Source: an uncultured Gammaproteobacteria bacterium (GTDB lineage: Bacteria > Pseudomonadota > Gammaproteobacteria > SZUA-140). From it: 29,023 bases of DNA. The stretch covers positions 1-29,023 of the forward strand of contig CALZMY010000012.1 of assembly GCA_945788675.1 (NCBI GenBank), in the 5' to 3' direction. Position numbers and translations under genes: made by a program. Positions 15,667 through 23,667 of this stretch are shown piece after piece. Every line of letters starts with the position of its first letter. Positions within the stretch are counted from its first letter, which is position 1. The notes beneath the pieces are model-generated. The model made no database searches and was not told the origin of the DNA. It saw nothing but the letters and a program-made list of their open reading frames with translations.

Positions 15667-16176
15667 GTGACGCTGGTATGGATTGATTATGCTCTGCTGG
15701 GTGTCATTCTGCTGTCGACATTGATTAGCGTCTTCCGTGGGTTTGTTAAAGAGGTGATGTCGCTGCTGGGCTGGGTACTGGCAGGCTGGACGGCATTTCG
15801 ATTTTCGACTGATTTTGCAGTGTTTCTTGGACGCTTTGTTGAGCATGAGGGGTTGCGTCATGCGCTGGCTTTTATTGTCCTGTTTGTGGGTGTGCTGATC
15901 TTAAGTGTATTGGTTAATCATCTTGTGGCTAAGTTGGTGCATATCAGTGGTCTTAAGGCGATCGATCGTATTCTGGGGTGTATTTTCGGTGGGCTACGCG
16001 GGGCTTTGATTGTGACTGTACTGGTATTTCTCGGCGGGATTTCGCCATTGGCCGCGGAAACGGTGTGGTCTGGTTCATTTATGGTGGAATACTTTGAGCA
16101 GGTAGCGACGTGGCTTTCCGAAAACCTTCCTGTGCCTGTTGATCCGGGTGTTGAGGGGCGCCAGGTTGATCTCTAA
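15667..16176 (+). CDS. cvpA: CvpA family membrane protein
   Basis: A 169-residue inner-membrane protein with about four hydrophobic segments. It begins WIDYALLGVILLSTLISVFRG, the usual CvpA start, and contains GFVKEVMSLLGW and a glycine-rich FGGLRGALIV before the last helix. CvpA is needed for colicin V export in E. coli and is linked to bile and envelope stress; its molecular role is uncertain. The start is GTG 15667, about 10 bp after a GGTGGAG ribosome binding site. It sits directly before purF, as in E. coli. Confidence 0.93.
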   Translation: MTLVWIDYALLGVILLSTLISVFRGFVKEVMSLLGWVLAGWTAFRFSTDFAVFLGRFVEHEGLRHALAFIVLFVGVLILSVLVNHLVAKLVHISGLKAIDRILGCIFGGLRGALIVTVLVFLGGISPLAAETVWSGSFMVEYFEQVATWLSENLPVPVDPGVEGRQVDL

Positions 16177-16230
16177 TTAAGCAAAACAGTGCAGTTCTAA
16201 AAGTTTTATTTTTTTGATGAGGATTCTCTA

Positions 16231-17739
16231 ATGTGTGGTGTGGTTGGACTTGTCCAGAAGAGTAACGTGAATCAGGCGATCTATGACGCTCTGACAGTAT
16301 TGCAACACCGTGGACAGGATGCCGCAGGGATCATGACCTGTGATGAAGGGAAGCTTTATCTGCGTAAGCAAAATGGGCTGGTGCGTGATGTCTTTCACAC
16401 TGCCCATATGATCAACCTGCAGGGTAACGTTGGCGTGGGTCATGTGCGTTATCCAACTGCAGGTTGTTCTTCGTCGGCCGAGGCACAGCCGTTTTATGTC
16501 AATTCACCCTACGGCATTGCGCTGGCACATAACGGCAATCTTACTAATGCCGATGAGTTGAAAGAGGCGCTGTTCCGTGACGATAAGCGCCACATCAATA
16601 CCGAGTCCGATTCTGAAGTGCTGCTGAATGTCTTTGCCCATGAGTTACAGTGTGCTAACAAGCTGCACATCAATGCTGATGATATTTTTGAGGCGGTGCG
16701 TGGCGTGCATCGTCGTTGCAAAGGTGGTTATGCCGCGATTGCGATGATCACTGGCATCGGCATTGTTGGTTTTCGTGATCCTTTTGGTATTCGCCCAATT
16801 GTCTTTGGTAAGCGCAGTTCGGAAGCGGGTGATGAATATATGATTGCCTCTGAGAGTGTGGCACTCGATGCGCTTGGCTTTGAACGTATCCGTGATATCG
16901 AGCCGGGTGAGGCAGTATTTGTCACCACTGAGGGGGAATTACATACGTTGCAGTGCGCCGAGAATCCTGTCCATGCGCCATGTATTTTTGAGCATGTCTA
17001 TCTGGCGCGTCCTGATTCGATCATCGATGATATTTATGTCTACCGCGCACGCCTGCGCATGGGTGAAAAGCTGGCCGACAAGATTCAGCGTGATTTTCCA
17101 GAGCATGACATTGATGTCGTGATTCCGATTCCGGATACCAGTCGTACCGCCGCTTTGGCACTCGCGAATAAGCTGGGTGTGCGCTATCGCGAGGGTTTTA
17201 TTAAAAACCGCTATATTGGTCGTACCTTTATCATGCCGGGACAGATGCAGCGGAAGAAGTCGGTGCGCCAGAAGCTAAATGCCATTGAGCTGGAATTTAA
17301 GGGCAAAAATGTATTGCTGGTCGATGACTCGATTGTGCGTGGTACTACTTCGGATCAGATTATCCAGATGGCACGTGATGCCGGTGCGCGTAAGGTCTAT
17401 TTTGCATCGGCGGCGCCGCCAGTGCGGCATCCTAATGTCTATGGTATCGACATGCCGGCGGCCGAAGAGCTGATCGCCTATAACCGCACTGATGAGAAAG
17501 TATGTGAACTCATCGGTGCTGACAAACTGATCTATCAGGACCTCGATGATTTGATTGATGCAGTGCGAGCTGGTAATCCCGCTGTAGAGCAATTCGACAC
17601 CTCATGTTTCAATGGTGAATACGTGACAGGTGATGTCACTCCCGAATACCTTAATCATCTGGAGCAGCTGCGTGCCGATGACGCCAAGGGGAAAGAGAAG
17701 GCGAAGGCCAATGTGATCGATATGCATAATACGCCGTAA
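16231..17739 (+). CDS. purF: Amidophosphoribosyltransferase
   Basis: First committed step of purine synthesis: PRPP plus glutamine to phosphoribosylamine. At 502 residues it matches E. coli PurF (505). The N-terminal nucleophile Cys follows the initiator Met (MCGVVGLV), with no propeptide, as in the E. coli class. The glutaminase domain covers about 1-235. The phosphoribosyltransferase domain has the PRPP loop VLLVDDSIVRGTTS at about 361-374. A GAGGATT ribosome binding site lies before the ATG. The downstream gap to metZ is unusually long and structured. Confidence 0.98.
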   Translation: MCGVVGLVQKSNVNQAIYDALTVLQHRGQDAAGIMTCDEGKLYLRKQNGLVRDVFHTAHMINLQGNVGVGHVRYPTAGCSSSAEAQPFYVNSPYGIALAHNGNLTNADELKEALFRDDKRHINTESDSEVLLNVFAHELQCANKLHINADDIFEAVRGVHRRCKGGYAAIAMITGIGIVGFRDPFGIRPIVFGKRSSEAGDEYMIASESVALDALGFERIRDIEPGEAVFVTTEGELHTLQCAENPVHAPCIFEHVYLARPDSIIDDIYVYRARLRMGEKLADKIQRDFPEHDIDVVIPIPDTSRTAALALANKLGVRYREGFIKNRYIGRTFIMPGQMQRKKSVRQKLNAIELEFKGKNVLLVDDSIVRGTTSDQIIQMARDAGARKVYFASAAPPVRHPNVYGIDMPAAEELIAYNRTDEKVCELIGADKLIYQDLDDLIDAVRAGNPAVEQFDTSCFNGEYVTGDVTPEYLNHLEQLRADDAKGKEKAKANVIDMHNTP

Positions 17740-17742
17740 CAG

Positions 17743-17868
17743 GCTGGAGGTAACCGCGTCCGGTATTGACAGCCAGCGGGCGTGAGCGTACAGTACTCGC
17801 GCAACACAGCGGTGGGAAACCACCGGGCGCCGATTTGATAATCAGCTTGCGGGCGCCATAAAAATACA
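17743..17868 (+). ncRNA. Structured RNA leader upstream of metZ, candidate riboswitch or attenuator of unrecognised class
   Basis: Between purF and metZ a run of nested and tandem stems can be drawn. GCTGG/CCAGC (17743-17747 with 17773-17777) encloses ACCG-CGTC-CGGT (17753-17764). GCGTGAG/CTCGCGC (17780-17786 with 17796-17802) has one U-G pair. GGTGG-GAAA-CCACC (17811-17824) has a GNRA tetraloop. GGCGCC/GGCGCC (17826-17831 with 17852-17857) encloses GATT-TGAT-AATC. An intrinsic terminator follows within two bases and the next gene is a methionine-synthesis gene, the layout of a transcription-terminating riboswitch. I tried to match SAM-I, SAM-II, SAH, cobalamin and c-di-GMP consensus cores by eye and none fits. 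Confidence 0.6.
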
Positions 17869-17869
17869 G

Positions 17870-17899
17870 CTAAAGCGGGAGGGCCTGCTTTAGTTTTTT
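17870..17899 (+). terminator. Intrinsic terminator between purF and metZ
   Basis: A 10-bp stem with one G-U pair (CTAAAGCGGG with CCTGCTTTAG), a 4-nt loop AGGG and a run of six T. It lies 77 bp before the metZ ATG, directly after the structured leader, so it can end the purF transcript or control read-through into metZ. A second inverted repeat, GGCGGG/CCCGCC (17906-17911 with 17938-17943), with T-rich sequence in its loop and after it, lies between this terminator and metZ. Confidence 0.85.
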
Positions 17900-17976
17900 C
17901 GACTAGGCGGGTTTTTTTATGTCTGACAGTTTTGACTCCCGCCAGATTTTTATCAGTAATTTGTGGGGATAGCGTA

Positions 17977-19179
17977 ATGACAGATAAAGACTTTAGTGGA
18001 TATGGGGTAGCCACCCGCGGGGTGCGCGCCGGACAGCGACGCACGCAGGAAGGTGAACAGTCGGAACCGATCTTCACCACCTCCAGTTTTGTCTTCGATA
18101 GCGCCGAGCAGGCTGCCGCGAGATTTTCAGGCGAAGAGCCGGGCAATATCTATTCACGTTTTACCAATCCAACTGTTAATACCTTTGAGCGTAGACTTGC
18201 TGCACTCGAAGGTGGTGAACGTTGCGTTGCGACCGCCTCTGGCATGGCAGCGATCACGGCGGCCTGTTCGTCGTTATTAAAACATGGTGATCATATCCTC
18301 TCATCAAACGGCATCTTTGGCAGTACGACATTACTGTTTAATAAATATCTGTCGCGTTTTGGAATTGAACATAGTTCTATTCCGTTGTGTGATCTGGACC
18401 GCTGGGAGTCATCGATCAAGGCCAATACCCGTATGCTCTTTATCGAGACGCCATCGAATCCGCTCGCCGAGATAGTCGATATTAAGAAACTCTCTGAGAT
18501 CGCCCGACGTAAGGGATGTCTGCTGGTGGTGGATAACACCGTCTGTACCGCAGCGCTGCAACGGCCGCTGCAACTGGGTGCGGATCTGGTGGTGGTGTCA
18601 GCGACTAAATACCTCGATGGTCAGGGACGTTGTGTCGGTGGCGCAGTGATCGGCAATGGCGAATTGATAGAGGACGTGTATGGTTTCCTGCGCACTGCAG
18701 GGCCAAGCATGAGCCCGTTTAATGCCTGGGTTTTTATGAAGGGGCTGGAGACGCTGCGTATCCGGATGCAGGCGCATAGCGCAAGCGCACTAACACTGGC
18801 GAAGTGGGTGCAAGGAAATTCAGCGGTGAAACATGTCTTTTATGCCGGACTCGATTCGCACCCGCAACATGCACTGGCTGCGCAGCAGCAGGATGGTTTT
18901 AGCGGTCTGCTGGCGTTTGAGCTGAACGGTGGACGTGACGAGGCGTGGCGTTTTATTAACGGTACCGAGCTGGTGTCAATCACCGCTAATCTTGGTGATG
19001 CCAAGACAACCATTACTCATCCGGCGACCACTACCCATGGGCGCTTGACTGATGAAGAACGTGATGCTGCCGGTATCCATCAAGGGCTGCTGCGTGTCGC
19101 GGTGGGGCTTGAAGATGTCGAAGACCTTCAGGCCGACCTGCAACGGGGTTTTGATGTGTTGAAAAAGGGAAAAGGGTAA
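17977..19179 (+). CDS. metZ: O-succinylhomoserine sulfhydrylase
   Basis: PLP enzyme of the Cys/Met metabolism family that makes homocysteine directly from an activated homoserine and sulfide, bypassing cystathionine. A 400-residue protein. The PLP Lys is K211 in VSATKYLDGQGR. IYSRFTNPTVNTFE (58-71), ATASGMAAI and VDNTVCTAALQRPL are family blocks. ATG 17977 is chosen: GGGGA lies 8 bp upstream and the MetZ N-terminus starts here, not at the in-frame ATG 17932. Position after purF matches Pseudomonas metZ, which favours O-succinyl- over O-acetyl-homoserine as substrate; sequence alone does not prove it. It is probably controlled by the upstream leader and terminator. Confidence 0.93.
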   Translation: MTDKDFSGYGVATRGVRAGQRRTQEGEQSEPIFTTSSFVFDSAEQAAARFSGEEPGNIYSRFTNPTVNTFERRLAALEGGERCVATASGMAAITAACSSLLKHGDHILSSNGIFGSTTLLFNKYLSRFGIEHSSIPLCDLDRWESSIKANTRMLFIETPSNPLAEIVDIKKLSEIARRKGCLLVVDNTVCTAALQRPLQLGADLVVVSATKYLDGQGRCVGGAVIGNGELIEDVYGFLRTAGPSMSPFNAWVFMKGLETLRIRMQAHSASALTLAKWVQGNSAVKHVFYAGLDSHPQHALAAQQQDGFSGLLAFELNGGRDEAWRFINGTELVSITANLGDAKTTITHPATTTHGRLTDEERDAAGIHQGLLRVAVGLEDVEDLQADLQRGFDVLKKGKG

Positions 19180-19227
19180 AGATACAAGGTTCAAGGGAAA
19201 TGGCTGGATCGTGTCGATAGTGGCCTG

Positions 19228-20478
19228 ATGATGAAACATCATCGCAAAAATCTGCTTGCGATCTATCAGGCGGCAATTGATGGTGTCAATGGTCGCTACG
19301 CCGTGCGCCGTTATCTGCTGTCGCACTCATTTGATGAGGCCCCCTGTTATCTGATTGCGATTGGCAAGGCCGCTGCCAGTATGGCACAAGGTGCCTTCGA
19401 TCAACTGGGGAGTCGAATTGATCATGCACTTGTAATAACTCGCTATGGTTATGGCGATCTGTTGAGAGTTGACGACCGTTCGGTTGAGTTGATCGAGGCG
19501 GGTCATCCACAGCCCGATGGAAATAGTCTGAGGGCAGGAGAGCGACTACTAACGCTGCTTGAGGAGGCGCCTCCCGATGCCCGTTTTCTCTTTTTAATCT
19601 CGGGTGGCACCTCTGCGTTGGTCGAGGTGTTACCGCCATCGCTCTCTATTGAAGAGCTGCAACGCATCAACTGCTGGTTGCTCGGTAGTGGGCTGGCAAT
19701 CGATGAGATCAATCAGATTCGACGTGCCTTGTCGTTGATCAAAGGGGGGCGTCTAATCCCTTATTTAAAAGGGCGAAAGACGCTTAATCTGTTGATGTCT
19801 GATGTGCCGGGTGATGATCCTGCGGTGATTGGTTCGGGATTGCTGGTTGCACAAGAGAACAGGTGTTGTCAGGCAGTTATCAATAAAACTCCAGCATGGC
19901 TGCGATGTCATCTTGAAGTGACAGGTGCCGATGAGCACGTGACGACAGCGGTGATTGAAACGATGATTATCGCAGCTGCAAAGGATGCCCGTAGTACGGC
20001 GACAGCCACTGCTGCGACATTGGGCTATCAGGTGCATTGTCATAATCGTTTTATTGATGGGGATGCTGTGGTTGCCGGGCAACAACTGATTGCGGAACTG
20101 AATCATAGCGAGCCGGGTATGCATATCTGGAGTGGTGAGACCACGGTGCAATTGCCCGAGACGCCGGGGCAGGGAGGGCGCTGTCAACAGCTGGTACTTG
20201 CTGCAGCACAAATGATGTCAGCTGGTCGTCCATTGATACTGCTTGCCGCAGGTAGCGATGGCAGTGATGGTGGTATCAATCAGCTTGAAGCAGATGCTGG
20301 TGCACTGGTGGATAGTGGCACGATCCGTCGCGGTGAGCTTGGTGGCTTTGATGCCGAAGGTGCGCTTGCGCAAGCCAATGCAGGGGCTTTTCTGGAGGCG
20401 AGTGGTGATCTGATTTCTACCGGTCCTACGGGTGCGAATGTGATGGACCTGCTCATCGCTTATGTGCCAGATCAATAG
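19228..20478 (+). CDS. Glycerate 2-kinase (GckA/TtuD type, MOFRL domain)
   Basis: A 416-residue type-2 glycerate kinase phosphorylating D-glycerate, most likely to 2-phosphoglycerate. The N-terminal DUF4147 domain has YLIAIGKAAASMAQGA and LFLISGGTSALVE, then LLMSDVPGDDPAVIGSG. The C-terminal MOFRL domain has LLAAGSDGSDGG and STGPTGANVMDLLIAYV. Two adjacent ATGs (19228, 19231) can serve as start and neither has a clear ribosome binding site. It lies 48 bp after metZ on the same strand. Glycerate kinase feeds glyoxylate- or photorespiration-derived glycerate into lower glycolysis, close to the PEP used by PPC. It ends 36 bp from the convergent ankyrin gene. Confidence 0.92.
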   Translation: MMKHHRKNLLAIYQAAIDGVNGRYAVRRYLLSHSFDEAPCYLIAIGKAAASMAQGAFDQLGSRIDHALVITRYGYGDLLRVDDRSVELIEAGHPQPDGNSLRAGERLLTLLEEAPPDARFLFLISGGTSALVEVLPPSLSIEELQRINCWLLGSGLAIDEINQIRRALSLIKGGRLIPYLKGRKTLNLLMSDVPGDDPAVIGSGLLVAQENRCCQAVINKTPAWLRCHLEVTGADEHVTTAVIETMIIAAAKDARSTATATAATLGYQVHCHNRFIDGDAVVAGQQLIAELNHSEPGMHIWSGETTVQLPETPGQGGRCQQLVLAAAQMMSAGRPLILLAAGSDGSDGGINQLEADAGALVDSGTIRRGELGGFDAEGALAQANAGAFLEASGDLISTGPTGANVMDLLIAYVPDQ

Positions 20479-20514
20479 TATTTAGTCAGCTGACCTCGTG
20501 GATGAAGCGCTTTA

Positions 20515-21549
20515 TTAGAACTCGTCTTCAGGGAGTTTAATAATAATCTCAACCGGTTTGTTTTCTGCTTTGTATAGCGCTCGATACGTCGATGAGTGGC
20601 TGCCATGTTTTTTGGCATAGTTGATCGCTCTTAGGCCATTTTTATCGAGTGGCTGTAAGTTAGCGCCGGCATTCATAAGTGTTCGTAGCGTAGAGCTATC
20701 ATCATTGATGGCGGCATACATGAGTGCCGTTTTTCCCTTTTTATCTCGGGCTTCAATGTTTAGGCCGGATTTTAGCAGTGTCCTGATAATAGTAGATGAC
20801 CTGCCTCGCTGTTCATCGATGGCATGCATTAATAGTGTTTTTTTGTTCTTCTTTAATCTCTGATTGACGTTGCCTCCTGCTTTTATTAACAGTTGAATCA
20901 TCCTGTTATTGCCATTCTCAATCGCCGTGCTTAGTGGTGTGTCGCCGTTCGCATTGCTACCGTTTACATTGACACCTTGTGTTATTAAATCGTTTACCAG
21001 CGATTCACGTCGCCCATAGACGGCATTGATCAGGTTATCTATCGTTGCTTTTGGCGTTGTCTCTTCAATGAGACTGGCGATGGTCATGTCTGCAGGGAGT
21101 ACTTCGCAATTGGCACCCAGTGTCTGTTGAGTGGGAAAGGAGACCTCAAGCCCACTGATAAAACATTGCCACTGTATTCTGGCGCCTGTTCTGTTTAAAT
21201 TGGGCGTGGGAATGAATGTGAGCCTTGCACCTTCGCCAATTTTTTTATCAAATTCAATATTAATCAACCCCCTGGGGCCAATCGTACGGCTTTTGATGTT
21301 AGCGTTTCTGAGCATCGCCTGTGGCGCAATACCCAGTTCTTCGTTGCTTTCAGGAAAGCGTCCGTGACGGGAGTAAAACTCATTAATCTGAAATTTGTGT
21401 TGTTGAACATTATTCAGCTCTCTGGAAAAATCAATCATCTTGATCTGTTGATCTTCGAAGCGATCGATTTGCCACGTCATGAACATGTAATTACCGCCCC
21501 ACAGGACTGCATACAGAGTGACGCCTATTATGAGTGCATTCTTCAGCAT
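20515..21549 (-). CDS. Membrane-anchored pilin-like domain fused to ankyrin repeats
   Basis: A 344-residue protein I cannot match to a named family. Residues 4-22 are a transmembrane helix. Residues 45-152 resemble the globular part of type IV pilins and pseudopilins: INEFYSRHGRFPESNEELG (55-73), a LTFIPTP strand (110-116), IQWQCFI and ANCEV, with two cysteines (C129, C148) spaced like the C-terminal disulfide of pilins. Residues about 165-330 form about four ankyrin repeats (GDTPLSTAIENG, TLLMHAID, GKTALMYAAIND, GLRAINYAKKHG). The protein ends in acidic PEDEF. There is no prepilin peptidase site. The gene is AT-richer than the biosynthetic run and lies 39 bp downstream of the DUF4124 gene, probably as one operon. 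An envelope binding or inhibitor role is possible. Confidence 0.7.
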   Translation of the reverse strand: MLKNALIIGVTLYAVLWGGNYMFMTWQIDRFEDQQIKMIDFSRELNNVQQHKFQINEFYSRHGRFPESNEELGIAPQAMLRNANIKSRTIGPRGLINIEFDKKIGEGARLTFIPTPNLNRTGARIQWQCFISGLEVSFPTQQTLGANCEVLPADMTIASLIEETTPKATIDNLINAVYGRRESLVNDLITQGVNVNGSNANGDTPLSTAIENGNNRMIQLLIKAGGNVNQRLKKNKKTLLMHAIDEQRGRSSTIIRTLLKSGLNIEARDKKGKTALMYAAINDDSSTLRTLMNAGANLQPLDKNGLRAINYAKKHGSHSSTYRALYKAENKPVEIIIKLPEDEF

Positions 21550-21588
21550 GGTGGATGCTCGAGCGATTAATATAAAATGATGATCTTG

Positions 21589-22341
21589 TTACCAGCCTTG
21601 AATACTCTCATAGTCTCTTTCAGCTTTGCGTGATGCCCTCTTGAGGCGCTTTATCTGTCGGTTGAACGGTGCAGTACAGCGTTGATAGGCTCTATATTGA
21701 TTATCAACTACAATAACGCCTTCACGATTATCTTCACCGCATGCGGCGATTTTCCGTTGCTGCAGGTCATTAAGCATCCCCATCGAAGACTCATATTTTT
21801 CAGCAATGGCTTTTTTCTCGTCAGCATATTCTTCGAGTTTGGTCTGCCCCCATTTTATTTTGCAATCAATTTGCGCAATAGTGCGGTCATAACGGCGTAG
21901 GCTTTTTTTATGGTTATCGAGGTATGATGACGATGAGGAACTGGCTCTGCCATTATATTTAATTCTTCTATCAAGGCTTCTGCTGATGCTTTCATTCATT
22001 CTTTTGGTGACGTTGAGGCGATTTTCATATTGGCGCTCTTTTTCACGTTGCCAGTTAATGAGGTTTTCCTGAAGACGGGTAATGATGTTGGCGGGGTTGC
22101 CGCGCATTTTTGATAACCTGTAATCGCCGCAATAATAATCCTTGCCGCGTTTTTCCGGTTTCATGATATTGGCGTGTTGGTCAACATTTACCTCTGAGCT
22201 GGTGTTGACACTTTTGGGAGGTGGTTTTTGAGAATATTGCGTCGCGCCATTTTCATCTACCCATTTGTATACCTTGCCCGCATGGGCGAGCCCGGAAAGC
22301 CCCGTAAGCACTAAAATAATGATGAGATTCCTTACGGTCAC
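21589..22341 (-). CDS. Secreted DUF4124 domain protein with long helical C-terminus
   Basis: A 250-residue protein with a Sec signal peptide (1-21, cleavage after LAHA) followed at once by a DUF4124 domain: KVYKWVDENGATQYSQKPP (23-41). Residues about 80-250 are highly charged and Arg/Lys/Glu-rich, with probable coiled-coil stretches and several scattered cysteines (YYCGDYR, DCKIKW, AACGED, QRCTAP). DUF4124 proteins are periplasmic and of unknown function. It is the first gene of a two-gene unit with the pilin-ankyrin protein, so the two may act together in the periplasm. Codon use is AT-rich. Confidence 0.8.
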   Translation of the reverse strand: MTVRNLIIILVLTGLSGLAHAGKVYKWVDENGATQYSQKPPPKSVNTSSEVNVDQHANIMKPEKRGKDYYCGDYRLSKMRGNPANIITRLQENLINWQREKERQYENRLNVTKRMNESISRSLDRRIKYNGRASSSSSSYLDNHKKSLRRYDRTIAQIDCKIKWGQTKLEEYADEKKAIAEKYESSMGMLNDLQQRKIAACGEDNREGVIVVDNQYRAYQRCTAPFNRQIKRLKRASRKAERDYESIQGW

Positions 22342-22348
22342 TGCGTTT

Positions 22349-22426
22349 CTCCGCTATGCCTGATTCTTGATTGGTATTCTTAGTTTTAGATAGCGGAGCA
22401 CAGGGGGAAAACTTTAACCTCCTGTG
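22349..22426. repeat. Two adjacent inverted repeats upstream of the DUF4124 gene
   Basis: CTCCGCTAT at 22349-22357 is mirrored perfectly by ATAGCGGAG at 22390-22398. Immediately next to it, CACAGGGGG (22399-22407) pairs with CCTCCTGTG (22418-22426) with one G-U pair. They lie between the fieF stop and the DUF4124 start on the minus strand. They could end the fieF transcript or act as an operator or leader structure for the DUF4124 operon. Confidence 0.45.
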
Positions 22427-22507
22427 GGTAAAATTGAATATGGATTAATGGAGGTATGTTCTTATGGAACAGTGAGTTACCTGATTGTCTCAGGACTGTG
22501 GCGGAGC

Positions 22508-23431
22508 TTAATTTGTTCGTTTAAACAGCGGTAAAGTTTCCAGGTCTACGGCGCTGACGGGGTCGAGATGGATGACAACATCGGCGGTTGGAATTGCTTT
22601 CATAACCTCATCTTCCACCTGGTCCGCGATCTCGTGGGCGTCGATCAGTGGCAGGTCATCGTCCAGTTCAATATGCATTTGAATAAATTCTGTACGCCCG
22701 GAAAGGCGGGTACGCAGGTCGTGCATGCCGTGTACTGCTGGGTGGCCTTCTGCTATGTCGATGATTTGTTGGCGTTTCTCTTCTGGCAGTTCATGATCAA
22801 GCAGGTCATGAAAGGCCTCGCTGCCAATTGTCCATGAGCTGTACAGGATGTAGGCCGCAATGCCGAGTGCAAATAGTGGGTCAACGCCTAGCCAGCCTAC
22901 CTGAGATAGTAGTAGTGCAGCGATAATGGCAACGTTAGTGAGCAGGTCAGTTTTATAGTGTAGTGCATCCGCGCGAATGGCGGCAGAGTTGGTTTTCTTG
23001 ATGACATGTTGCTGGATGGCAAGCAGGATCAGGGTGGCGGTGACGGAAAAAATCATCACCCCCATGCCGATGCCAAAGGCCTCAATGGGCTGCGGATTTA
23101 CCAGGCGTTGTACTGCTTCCAGAATCAGGAAGAGACCAGATCCGGCGATAAAGGTGGCCTGGGCCATGCCAGCAAGGGACTCGGCTTTACCGTGGCCAAA
23201 GCGATGTTCCCTGTCGGGTGGTGCCAGTGCGTAGCTGATGGCCAACAGGTTGATTATCGAGGCGCCCGCATCCATTAGTGAATCGACCAGTGAGGCCAGG
23301 ATGCTGACGGAATCGGTCTGCCAGTAGGCCGCTAGCTTGGCAATGATCAGGATGACGGCGGTGGTCACCGAGGCACGAGTTGCCAGCTTGAGTAGACGTT
23401 CACTGTCGGTTTTGCTGATAGGGTTTGACAT
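22508..23431 (-). CDS. fieF: Cation diffusion facilitator, FieF/YiiP type
   Basis: A 307-residue inner-membrane metal/H+ antiporter (E. coli FieF 300), six helices and a cytoplasmic C-terminal metal-sensing domain. The transport site is complete: D50 and D54 in LVDSLMDAG of helix 2, H158 and D162 in ALHYKTDLL of helix 5. The DREHRFGHGKAESLA loop is near-identical to FieF. The C-terminal domain has HGMHDLRTRLSGRTEFIQMHIELD and HLDP. The HxxxD plus DxxxD set fits Zn/Fe/Cd rather than Mn. It is divergent from bcp, so metal export and peroxide defence share an intergenic region. Confidence 0.92.
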   Translation of the reverse strand: MSNPISKTDSERLLKLATRASVTTAVILIIAKLAAYWQTDSVSILASLVDSLMDAGASIINLLAISYALAPPDREHRFGHGKAESLAGMAQATFIAGSGLFLILEAVQRLVNPQPIEAFGIGMGVMIFSVTATLILLAIQQHVIKKTNSAAIRADALHYKTDLLTNVAIIAALLLSQVGWLGVDPLFALGIAAYILYSSWTIGSEAFHDLLDHELPEEKRQQIIDIAEGHPAVHGMHDLRTRLSGRTEFIQMHIELDDDLPLIDAHEIADQVEDEVMKAIPTADVVIHLDPVSAVDLETLPLFKRTN

Positions 23432-23468
23432 CAGTCAGTAGATGCTTTTCATGTTAAGAATAGGGTTG

Positions 23469-23497
23469 ATTATAAAGCAGTCATGTTTGAGTCTCCA
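23469..23497 (-). promoter_or_regulatory. Candidate sigma-70 promoter of fieF
   Basis: On the minus strand, TATAAT at 23469-23474 and TGGAGA at 23492-23497 are separated by 17 bp. The -10 is a perfect consensus and the -35 matches four of six positions. The predicted start lies about 30 bp before the fieF ATG. Confidence 0.5.
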
Positions 23498-23569
23498 GAC
23501 GTGAAGTATACCCCTGAGCTCAATATGTCTACTAAATGCCAAGGTCCTTAGTGTCGCCTTGTTGAGAAA

Positions 23570-23575
23570 TATAAT
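23570..23575 (+). promoter_or_regulatory. Possible -10 box for bcp
   Basis: A perfect TATAAT lies about 93 bp before the bcp ATG, but the region 16-18 bp upstream has no good -35. It is offered only as the best -10 in this divergent intergenic region. Confidence 0.3.
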
Positions 23576-23667
23576 GTGATGGGTTTTCATCATCTAAATA
23601 ACTGACCCAAATGTCATTAAGAAGTATACTTAAATGCCAACTATGTTTAAGGTCAATAAAAAGTACT

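Noticed and set aside
17743..17868. Assignment of the metZ leader to a SAM or cobalamin riboswitch
   Set aside because: The conserved cores of SAM-I, SAM-II, SAH and cobalamin riboswitches could not be found by eye, so no class name is given.
19179..19205. AAGATACAAGGTTCAAGG-like string after metZ
   Set aside because: It looks like one arm of a palindromic intergenic element, but no second arm is present nearby.
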